Source: Oscillospiraceae bacterium
GTDB taxonomy: Bacteria; Bacillota; Clostridia; Oscillospirales; Acutalibacteraceae
NCBI GenBank assembly: GCA_019417045.1
Contig: DXWE01000003.1
Coordinates: forward strand, 17,830-39,097
Reading direction: 5' to 3'
DNA: 21,268 nt
In this document: in pieces, positions 14,675-21,268 of the stretch
Numbering within the stretch: position 1 is the stretch's first letter
Layout of the letters: every line of letters begins with the position of its first letter
Program-made: the position numbers and the translations under genes
Notes under the pieces: model-generated
Told to the model about the DNA's origin: nothing
The model's input: the letters and a program-made list of their open reading frames with translations, nothing else
The model's database searches: none

Positions 14675-17284
14675 ATGACGAACGAAAAGACGATGGCGGT
14701 AGTGAACAGCGTCGAAGCGCTGGAGGCGCTGCTCCAGCGGGTGCGGCAGGCGCAGCGGCAGTTCGCGACCTACACCCAGGAGCAGGTGGACGAGATCTTC
14801 AAGGCGGCGGCGATCGCGGCGAACAAGGCGCGCATCCCGCTGGCGAAGATGGCGGTCGAGGAGACCGGCATGGGCGTGGTGGAGGACAAGGTCATCAAGA
14901 ACCACTATGCATCCGAGTACATCTACAACGCCTACCGCGACACCAAGACCTGCGGTGTGATCGAAGAGGACAAGGCGTTCGGGATGCAGAAGATTGCGGA
15001 GCCGATCGGCGTGGTCGCCGCGGTCATCCCGACTACGAATCCGACCTCCACGGCGATTTTCAAGACACTGATCTCTCTGAAGACCCGCAACGGCATTATC
15101 ATCAGCCCCCACCCGCGGGCGAAGGGCTGCACGATCGAAGCGGCGAAGGTGGTGCTGGAGGCGGCCGTGAAGGCGGGCGCGCCGGAGGGGATCATCGGCT
15201 GGATCGATATCCCGTCGCTCGAGCTGACCAATCTGCTGATGAAAGAGGCGGATATCATCCTCGCCACCGGCGGCCCCGGCATGGTGAAGGCGGCCTATTC
15301 GTCCGGCAAGCCGGCGCTCGGCGTGGGCGCGGGCAACACCCCGGCGATCATCGATGACTCGGCGGATATCCTGCTGGCGGTCAACTCGATCATCCACTCG
15401 AAGACGTTTGACAACGGCATGATCTGCGCGTCCGAGCAGAGCGTCATTGTGATGAACAAGATCTACAACGACGTGAAGAAGGAGTTCAAAAAGCGCGGGT
15501 GCTATTTCCTCGACAAGGAAGAGACCGAGAAGGTGCGCAAGACGATCCTCATCAACGGCGCGCTGAACGCCAAGATCGTCGGTCAGTCGGCCCACACCAT
15601 CGCCTCGCTGGCGCGCGTGGAGGTGCCGGAGGACACGAAGATCCTGATCGGCGAGGTGGAGAGCGTGGAGCTGTCCGAGGAGTTCGCGCACGAGAAGCTG
15701 TCCCCGGTGCTGGCGATGTACAAGGCCAAGACCTTCAGCGAGGCGCTGGACAAGGCGGAGCACCTGATCGCGGACGGCGGTTACGGCCACACCTCCTCCC
15801 TCTATGTAAACGCGGTGACCGAGCGGGCGAAGATCGACGAGTTCTCGGAGCGCATGAAGACCTGCCGCATTCTCGTCAACACCCCCTCCTCCCAGGGCGG
15901 CATCGGCGACCTCTACAACTTCAAGCTGGCTCCCTCCCTCACCCTCGGCTGCGGCTCGTGGGGCGGCAACTCGGTGTCCGAGAACGTGGGCGTCAAGCAT
16001 CTGATCAATATCAAGACTGTGGCCGAGAGGAGAGAGAATATGCTGTGGTTCCGCGCCCCGCAAAAGGTCTATATCAAGAAGGGCTGCCTGCCGGTCGCGC
16101 TTGACGAGCTGAAGACCGTGATGGGCAAGAAGAAGGCCTTCATCGTGACCGACTCCTTCCTGTATCACAACGGCTACACCAAGCCGATCACGGATAAGCT
16201 CGATGAGATGGGCATCCAGCACACCACCTTCTTCGATGTGGCTCCCGACCCGTCTCTCGCCAGTGCCAAGGAGGGCGCGAAGGCGATGACGGCGTTCGGC
16301 CCGGACTGCATCATCGCGGTCGGCGGCGGCTCGGCGATGGACGCCGGCAAGATCATGTGGGTGCTGTATGAGCATCCGGAGGCGGACTTCCTCGACATGG
16401 CCATGCGGTTCATGGATATCCGCAAGCGCACCTATGTGTTCCCGAAGATGGGCGAAAAGGCCTATTTCATCGCGGTGCCGACCTCGGCCGGTACCGGTTC
16501 CGAGGTTACTCCGTTCGCGGTCATCACCGACGAGACCACCGGTGTGAAGTACCCGCTGGCCGACTATGAGCTGATGCCGAACATGGCGATTGTCGATGCG
16601 GACATGATGATGAACGCGCCGAAGGGCCTGACCTCCGCGTCGGGTATTGACGCGGTGACCCACGACCTCGAGGCGATCGCCGCCATGCTCGCGACCGACT
16701 ATACCGACGGTCTGGCGAAGCAGTCGCTCAAGATGATCTTTGAGTACCTGCCGCGCGCCTATAACAACGGCCCGAACGATCCGGAGGCCCGCGAGAAGAT
16801 GGCCAACGCCGCCACCATGGCCGGTATGGCGTTCGCCAACGCGTTCCTCGGCGTGTGCCACTCGATGGCCCACAAGCTCGGCGCGTTCCACCACCTGCCG
16901 CACGGTGTCGCGAACGCCCTGATGATCGACCATGTGCTGCGGTTCAACGCGGCGGAGACCCCGCGCAAGATGGGTACCTTCCCGCAGTACGACCATCCGC
17001 ACACGCTGGCGCGGTATGCGGAGGTGGCCGATTACCTCGGGCTGGGCGGCAAGACCGACGAGGAGAAGCTGGAGAACCTGATCAAGGCGATTGACGATCT
17101 GAAAGAGAAGATCGGCATCAAGAAGACCATCCGCGACTACGGCATCGACGAGAAGGACTTCCTCGACCGGCTGGACGACATGGTGGAGCAGGCGTTCGAC
17201 GACCAGTGCACCGGCGCGAACCCCCGGTACCCGCTGATGAGCGAAATCAAAGAGATGTACTTGAAAGCCTACTATGGCGAATAA
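14675..17284 (+). CDS. adhE: Bifunctional acetaldehyde-CoA/alcohol dehydrogenase
   Basis: 869 residues, full family length. The N-terminal CoA-acylating aldehyde dehydrogenase half (about 1-440) has the catalytic Cys251 in MICASEQ and an NAD-binding region around GVGAGN (216-221). The C-terminal iron-type alcohol dehydrogenase half (about 455-869) has GGGSAMDAGK (550-559). Metal ligands by family alignment are D659, H663, H729 and H743. It converts acetyl-CoA to ethanol using two NADH and in relatives forms spirosomes. The ATG at 14675 follows AGGAGAGGG; an upstream in-frame start at 14654 overlaps rex and lacks support. The gene directly follows rex, so Rex control is expected. Confidence 0.97.
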   Translation: MTNEKTMAVVNSVEALEALLQRVRQAQRQFATYTQEQVDEIFKAAAIAANKARIPLAKMAVEETGMGVVEDKVIKNHYASEYIYNAYRDTKTCGVIEEDKAFGMQKIAEPIGVVAAVIPTTNPTSTAIFKTLISLKTRNGIIISPHPRAKGCTIEAAKVVLEAAVKAGAPEGIIGWIDIPSLELTNLLMKEADIILATGGPGMVKAAYSSGKPALGVGAGNTPAIIDDSADILLAVNSIIHSKTFDNGMICASEQSVIVMNKIYNDVKKEFKKRGCYFLDKEETEKVRKTILINGALNAKIVGQSAHTIASLARVEVPEDTKILIGEVESVELSEEFAHEKLSPVLAMYKAKTFSEALDKAEHLIADGGYGHTSSLYVNAVTERAKIDEFSERMKTCRILVNTPSSQGGIGDLYNFKLAPSLTLGCGSWGGNSVSENVGVKHLINIKTVAERRENMLWFRAPQKVYIKKGCLPVALDELKTVMGKKKAFIVTDSFLYHNGYTKPITDKLDEMGIQHTTFFDVAPDPSLASAKEGAKAMTAFGPDCIIAVGGGSAMDAGKIMWVLYEHPEADFLDMAMRFMDIRKRTYVFPKMGEKAYFIAVPTSAGTGSEVTPFAVITDETTGVKYPLADYELMPNMAIVDADMMMNAPKGLTSASGIDAVTHDLEAIAAMLATDYTDGLAKQSLKMIFEYLPRAYNNGPNDPEAREKMANAATMAGMAFANAFLGVCHSMAHKLGAFHHLPHGVANALMIDHVLRFNAAETPRKMGTFPQYDHPHTLARYAEVADYLGLGGKTDEEKLENLIKAIDDLKEKIGIKKTIRDYGIDEKDFLDRLDDMVEQAFDDQCTGANPRYPLMSEIKEMYLKAYYGE

Positions 17285-17297
17285 GGAGGAACGCAGG

Positions 17298-18047
17298 ATG
17301 AATTTCGAGAAAGTACTGGCGGTGCGCAACAACAAGACCATTTATAAGGATGGCGGCCGGACGATCAAGGTGTTCGGCGAGGGGTACTCGAAGGCGGATA
17401 TCCTCAACGAGGCGCTCAACCAGGCGCGTGTGGAGGAGACCGGGCTGTCGATTCCCAAGGTGCTGGAGGTCACGAAGATCGAGGACAAATGGGCGATTGT
17501 CACCGAGTTCATCCAGGGCAAGACCCTCGCCCAGCTGATGGAGCAGAACCCGGACAAAAAGGCGCAGTATATGGAGCAGTTTGTCGATTTGCAGCTCGAG
17601 ATGCACAGCAAGCGCTGCCCGCTGCTCGGCAAGCTGAAGGACAAGATGAACCGCAAGATCTCCGCGTCCGACCTGGATGCGACCACGCGGTACGACCTGC
17701 ACACCCGGCTGGAGAGCATGCCGAAACACGACAAGCTCTGCCATGGCGACTTCAACCCGAGCAATGTCATCATCCGGGAGGACGGCACGGCGTGCATTAT
17801 CGACTGGGCGCACGCGACCCAGGGCAACGCCAGTGCGGACGCCGCGCGCACCTACCTGCTGTTCTGGCTGCAGGGGGACATCGACGGCGCGGAGGAGTAT
17901 CTGAACCTGTTCTGCAAGAAGAGCGACACCGCCAAACAGTATGTCCAGCAGTGGTTGCCGATCGTGGCGGCGTCCCAGTCCACCAAGGGGAAACCCGAAG
18001 AGCGGGAGTTCCTGCTGCGCTGGGTGGATGTCGTCGATTACGAATAA
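17298..18047 (+). CDS. APH/choline-kinase-fold phosphotransferase
   Basis: The 249-residue protein carries an intact eukaryotic-kinase-like catalytic set: beta-3 lysine K24 (TIKVF), partner glutamate E38, hinge region near 67-72 (IVTEFI), catalytic loop HGDFNPSN (149-156, D151) and metal-binding D169 in IIDWAHA. The family transfers phosphate from ATP to small molecules such as aminoglycosides or choline, and a few members act on proteins. AAGGAGG lies 8 nt before the ATG and overlaps the adhE stop, so translation is tightly linked to adhE. Antibiotic resistance is unlikely in this fermentation operon. The substrate is unknown. Confidence 0.88.
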   Translation: MNFEKVLAVRNNKTIYKDGGRTIKVFGEGYSKADILNEALNQARVEETGLSIPKVLEVTKIEDKWAIVTEFIQGKTLAQLMEQNPDKKAQYMEQFVDLQLEMHSKRCPLLGKLKDKMNRKISASDLDATTRYDLHTRLESMPKHDKLCHGDFNPSNVIIREDGTACIIDWAHATQGNASADAARTYLLFWLQGDIDGAEEYLNLFCKKSDTAKQYVQQWLPIVAASQSTKGKPEEREFLLRWVDVVDYE

Positions 18048-18069
18048 GAGGAGAAAGGACTTGCCTGCT

Positions 18070-18312
18070 ATGAAAATCACGATTTGCATCGGTAGTTCCT
18101 GCCACCTGAAGGGGTCGCGGGAGATTGTCGAGGGGTTGCAGCGGCTGGTGGCCGAGCGGAATCTCGGGGACAAGATCGAGCTGGGCGGCGCCTTTTGCAT
18201 GGGCAACTGCGTCAACGGCGTCAGTGTCAAGATCGACGATGAGCTGTTCTCGGTGCAGCCGGATACCCTCAACCGCTTTTTTGAACAGGAAGTCCTGCCG
18301 CGCGTGTCGTGA
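18070..18312 (+). CDS. Thioredoxin-like [2Fe-2S] ferredoxin
   Basis: The 80-residue protein has four cysteines in the NuoE/HydC-type pattern C-x4-C (C6, C11) and C-x3-C (C43, C47), with the GGAFCMGNC segment typical of thioredoxin-fold [2Fe-2S] proteins. It is a stand-alone, minimal version of the domain found in NuoE and electron-bifurcating hydrogenase subunits, and probably passes electrons to or from the hydrogenase encoded next. It lies 22 bp after the phosphotransferase gene; the AGGAGAAAGG upstream is rather far from the ATG, and a TTG at 18061 is a possible alternative start. Confidence 0.9.
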   Translation: MKITICIGSSCHLKGSREIVEGLQRLVAERNLGDKIELGGAFCMGNCVNGVSVKIDDELFSVQPDTLNRFFEQEVLPRVS

Positions 18313-18338
18313 GCGGGGCAAAGAAACCGACATACCGG

Positions 18339-18373
18339 ATTGCCGGAGGGGACCGGGTTTCCCCTCCGGCAAT
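18339..18373 (+). other. Intra-operon hairpin without U-tract
   Basis: Perfect 14-bp arms (18339-18352 and 18360-18373) with a 7-nt loop lie in the 105-bp gap between the ferredoxin and hydrogenase genes. No T-run follows, so it should not terminate. It may act as an RNA processing or stability element that sets the hydrogenase level relative to upstream genes. Confidence 0.65.
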
Positions 18374-18417
18374 AGCCGTGCTTTTGGCGCGGTAGTTTCA
18401 GAGAAGGGGCGTTCCCG

Positions 18418-20094
18418 ATGAGCCAGTACTTACGACTCAAGAAATCCAACTGCAAAAACTGCTATAAATGTATCCGGAACTGCCCGGTGAAATCCATCCG
18501 GTTTTCGGACGGGCAGGCGCACATCATTGGCGATGAGTGTATCCTCTGCGGCCAGTGTTTTGTCGTATGCCCGCAGAACGCGAAGGAGATTCGCAACGAC
18601 GTGGAGCAGGCGAAATCGCTGATCCAGAGCGGTGCGCCGGTGTATGCGAGCGTCGCGCCGTCCTTTGTCGCAAACTACGAGGGCGTGACCATCGGCTCGA
18701 TGGAGAAGGCGCTGCAACAGCTCGGGTTCACGGCCGCCGAGGAGACCGCAATCGGCGCCACCATGGTCAAGCAGTGCTATGACCGCATGGTCAACGAGGA
18801 GCAGATGGATGTGATTATCTCCTCCTGCTGCCACACGGTCAACATGCTGCTCGAAAAGCACTATCCCGAGGCGCTGCCGTTCCTCGCGCCCGTGCAGTCC
18901 CCGATGGAGGCGCACTGCGCCGGTATCAAGCGGGAGCATCCGGACGCGAAAACCGTGTTCATCGGCCCGTGTATCTCGAAAAAGGAGGAGGCGGAGAGCT
19001 TCCCCGGCGTGGTGGACTGCGTGCTCACCTTTGAGGAGCTGACCGGCTGGTTGCAGACGGAGAACATCGCGTTTGAAGAGGTGCCGGACGACAACCGGGA
19101 GAGCAAGGCCCGGCTGTTCCCGACCAACGGCGGGATCCTGCGCTCGATGGTGCGGGAGAACCCGCACTACAGCTACCTGACGGTGGACGGGGTGGAGAAC
19201 TGCAAGCAGGCGGTGGAGGACATCCTCGCCGGCAATCTGCACCACTGTTTTATCGAGATGTCCGCCTGTCCGGGCAGCTGCATTGGCGGCCCGGCGATGG
19301 ACAAGGGACGCCGCGCGCCGGTGCGCGATTTCGCGGCGGTCGACCGCTATGCGGGCGACCGGGATTTCCCGGTGCATATGCCGACGCCCGAGCAGATCCA
19401 CCAGGACTATCAGCCGCAGATCATCCGGCGCGACATGCCGGGCAGCAAGGCGATTGAGGAGATCCTGCGCCAGATGGGCAAGCAGTCCCCTGACCAGGAG
19501 CTCAACTGCGGCAGCTGCGGCTACAACACCTGCCGCGAGAAGGCGATCGCTGTGTTCCAGGGCAAGGCGGATCTGACCATGTGCCTGCCGTTCCTGAAAG
19601 AGAAGGCGGAATCCTTCTCGGATACGATTATCAACAATACCCCGAACGGGATCGTGGTGCTCAACGAGGACCTCGAGGTGCAGCAGATCAACAAGGCGGC
19701 CTGCGGGATCCTGAACGTCAAGCGCGCGAGCGACGTGGTCGGCGAACAGGTGGTGCGCATTCTCGACCCGCAGGTGTTCTTTGAGGTGATGCAGACCGGC
19801 CGCAGCGTGCACGACCAGCGGGTGTACTTGGCGGAATACCAGAAATATGTGGAGCAGACGGTGATCTATGACCAGAGTTACCACATTGTGATGTGCATCC
19901 TGCGCGACGTGACCGAGGAGGAGGCCTCCCGGGCGAAGAAGGAGGCGATCAGCCGCCAGACGGTGGACATCACCGACAAGGTGATCGACAAGCAGATGCG
20001 GGTGGTGCAGGAGATCGCCTCGCTGCTCGGCGAGACCACGGCAGAGACCAAGATTGCCCTGACCAAACTGAAGGAGTCGCTGCGAAATGAATGA
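18418..20094 (+). CDS. hydS: PAS-containing sensory-type [FeFe] hydrogenase
   Basis: 558 residues. Two 4Fe-4S clusters at the N-terminus (C12, C15, C18, C22; C41, C44, C47, C51). The H-cluster domain (about 70-320) keeps all ligand cysteines: SSCCH (C137/C138), GPCISKKE (C185) and SACPGSC (C284, C288). Next comes an FeS motif C-x2-C-x4-C-x16-C (C364, C367, C372, C389), then a PAS domain (about 400-500) and a helical coiled-coil-like tail (500-558). This layout matches sensory (group C, HydS) hydrogenases thought to sense H2 or redox state and signal through the PAS. The usual MPC of motif 2 is GPC, and the Met before motif 3 is Ser. AAGGGG precedes the ATG. Its last codons overlap the phosphatase start. 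Confidence 0.93.
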   Translation: MSQYLRLKKSNCKNCYKCIRNCPVKSIRFSDGQAHIIGDECILCGQCFVVCPQNAKEIRNDVEQAKSLIQSGAPVYASVAPSFVANYEGVTIGSMEKALQQLGFTAAEETAIGATMVKQCYDRMVNEEQMDVIISSCCHTVNMLLEKHYPEALPFLAPVQSPMEAHCAGIKREHPDAKTVFIGPCISKKEEAESFPGVVDCVLTFEELTGWLQTENIAFEEVPDDNRESKARLFPTNGGILRSMVRENPHYSYLTVDGVENCKQAVEDILAGNLHHCFIEMSACPGSCIGGPAMDKGRRAPVRDFAAVDRYAGDRDFPVHMPTPEQIHQDYQPQIIRRDMPGSKAIEEILRQMGKQSPDQELNCGSCGYNTCREKAIAVFQGKADLTMCLPFLKEKAESFSDTIINNTPNGIVVLNEDLEVQQINKAACGILNVKRASDVVGEQVVRILDPQVFFEVMQTGRSVHDQRVYLAEYQKYVEQTVIYDQSYHIVMCILRDVTEEEASRAKKEAISRQTVDITDKVIDKQMRVVQEIASLLGETTAETKIALTKLKESLRNE

Positions 20095-21262
20095 TCTGTG
20101 CACCGATATCGGCTATCTCAGCCTGCGCAAACACGGCGAACAGCTCTGCGGCGACCAGGTGGAGGTGGTCGAGCAGGGGGACGACTCGGTCGTCATCGTG
20201 CTGGCCGACGGGCTCGGCAGCGGCGTGAAGGCCTGTATTCTCTCCACCCTCACCTCCAAGATCATCTCCACCATGATGGCGGAGAACCTCTCGATCGAGG
20301 ACTGCGTGGAGACCATTGCGGCAACGCTGCCCGTGTGCGAGGTGCGCAAGGTGGCGTATTCCACCTTCACCATCCTGCGGGTGGTGCACAACCGTGAGGC
20401 GGAGATCATCCAGTTTGACAACCCGCACGTCATCCTGCTGCGGGACGGCAAGAATTTTGTGTTTCCCGAGACCGTGATGCAGATCGAGGGCAAGACGATT
20501 TATAAATCCCGCGTGCCGCTGTGCGAGGGGGACGCGTTTGTGCTGATGAGCGACGGCGCGATCTTCGCCGGGGTGGGCAAGGAGCTCAACTATGGCTGGC
20601 AGCGGGACAACATCATCGATTTTCTCGAGACGATGTACGACGGGGAGTTCACCGCCAAGACGATCAGCACCATGCTGCTAGAGGAGTGCAACCGCCTGTA
20701 CGGCGGGGAGCCGGGGGACGACACCACCGTGTGCACGGTGAAGATCCGCCAGCGGCAGCCGGTCAATCTGATGATCGGCCCGCCGTCCGACCCGAAGGAT
20801 GTGCAGAAGATGATGTCCCTGTTCTTCTCGAAAGCGGGCAAGCACATCGTGTGCGGCGGCACCACATCGACTCTTGCGGCGGAGTACCTCGGCAAGAAGG
20901 TGGAGGTGGGGCTGCCGGTGTATATCGATCCCGACGTGCCGCCCACCTCGAAGATCGAGGGGGTGGATCTTGTGACCGAAGGGGTCATCACGGTGAGCAA
21001 GGTGCTGGAGTATGCGAAGAACTATCTGGCGGACAACCAGCGGTACACCGACTGGAGCTATAAGAAGGACGGGGCCTCGCTGATCTCGCGCATGCTGTTC
21101 GAAGAGGCCACCGATATCAACTTCTATGTGGGCCGGGCGGTCAATCCGGCGCACCAGAACCCCAACCTGCCGATCAATTTCAGCATTAAGATGCGGCTGG
21201 TGGAGGAGCTCTCCGATTGCCTGAAAAAGATGGGCAAACGCATCAAGGTCAGCTATTTTTAA
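20087..21262 (+). CDS. SpoIIE/PP2C-type phosphatase with extra C-terminal domain
   Basis: 391 residues. The N-terminal PPM/SpoIIE phosphatase domain (about 1-222) shows the metal-binding aspartates D41 (ADGLGSG), D156 (MSDG) and D211-D212 (GDDTTV). The remaining 170 residues (about 225-391), beginning NLMIGPPSDPKDV and including HIVCGGTTSTLAAEYLG, are not part of the basic phosphatase and no family is recognised. The ATG at 20087 overlaps the hydrogenase stop (ATGAATGA), so the two are translationally coupled; AAGGAG is 10 nt upstream. It is the probable output of the hydrogenase-PAS sensor, dephosphorylating a Ser/Thr target not identified here. Complete at the right edge. Confidence 0.92.
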   Translation: MNDLCTDIGYLSLRKHGEQLCGDQVEVVEQGDDSVVIVLADGLGSGVKACILSTLTSKIISTMMAENLSIEDCVETIAATLPVCEVRKVAYSTFTILRVVHNREAEIIQFDNPHVILLRDGKNFVFPETVMQIEGKTIYKSRVPLCEGDAFVLMSDGAIFAGVGKELNYGWQRDNIIDFLETMYDGEFTAKTISTMLLEECNRLYGGEPGDDTTVCTVKIRQRQPVNLMIGPPSDPKDVQKMMSLFFSKAGKHIVCGGTTSTLAAEYLGKKVEVGLPVYIDPDVPPTSKIEGVDLVTEGVITVSKVLEYAKNYLADNQRYTDWSYKKDGASLISRMLFEEATDINFYVGRAVNPAHQNPNLPINFSIKMRLVEELSDCLKKMGKRIKVSYF

Positions 21263-21268
21263 CGGCGG

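Noticed and set aside
14624..17341. 905-residue open frame on the - strand opposite adhE
   Set aside because: Antisense shadow of adhE with biased His/Arg/Leu composition and no recognisable fold.
17298..18047. Aminoglycoside resistance gene
   Set aside because: The fold is shared, but the gene is embedded in a fermentation/redox operon and shows no resistance-cassette context.
18430..20103. 557-residue open frame on the - strand opposite the hydrogenase gene
   Set aside because: Antisense shadow; composition bias and no start signal.
1..21268. CRISPR array, insertion sequence, rRNA or origin of replication
   Set aside because: No regularly spaced repeats of suitable length, transposase, rRNA or DnaA-box cluster was seen; the only periodic array is the 38-bp operator cluster at 13887-13924.

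Overview
The window looks like a chromosomal piece of a GC-rich, anaerobic, fermentative Firmicute, most likely a gut or rumen Clostridia of the Oscillospiraceae/Ruminococcaceae type. The evidence is secreted glycosidases carrying type I dockerins, a Rex repressor, a bifunctional AdhE, a sensory-type [FeFe] hydrogenase, AGGAGG-type ribosome binding sites and SigA-type promoters. The genus cannot be named from sequence alone.

Region 1 (1-7760) is a carbohydrate-degradation locus. Two large dockerin-bearing enzymes converge: a six-hairpin glycosidase-like protein cut by the left edge (+) and a 1381-residue GH31-type glycosidase (-). Both end in nearly the same dockerin, so the last 49 coding bases form a near-perfect inverted repeat. 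About 725 bp of hairpin-containing noncoding DNA separates them.

Region 2 (7895-8052) is a complete tRNA-Thr(CGU) unit with promoter and terminator. Region 3 (8152-10270) is a small accessory island: an ImmA/IrrE-type metalloprotease convergent with an XRE repressor, a second short XRE protein divergent from the first across a palindrome-rich switch region, a possible 29-residue ORF, and a phage-type sigma-70-region-4-like protein. It resembles the lysogeny or ICE control module of a mobile element, but no integrase or structural genes are visible.

Region 4 (10301-12839) holds a KtrB-KtrA potassium uptake operon (-) and, head to head with it, a previously uncalled 55-residue single-span membrane protein with its own terminator. 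Region 5 (12881-13872) is a LysR-type regulator.

Region 6 (13887 to the right edge) is the most interesting part. It is a co-directional cluster: rex, adhE, an APH/choline-kinase-fold phosphotransferase, a thioredoxin-like [2Fe-2S] ferredoxin, a PAS-containing sensory-type [FeFe] hydrogenase, and a SpoIIE/PP2C-type phosphatase with an extra C-terminal domain. Three identical 10-bp palindromes at exact 14-bp spacing lie upstream of the rex promoter. The set suggests a circuit in which NADH (Rex), ferredoxin/H2 state (ferredoxin and hydrogenase-PAS) and a kinase/phosphatase pair control alcohol fermentation. The gene content is seen in the sequence; the signalling model is inference.
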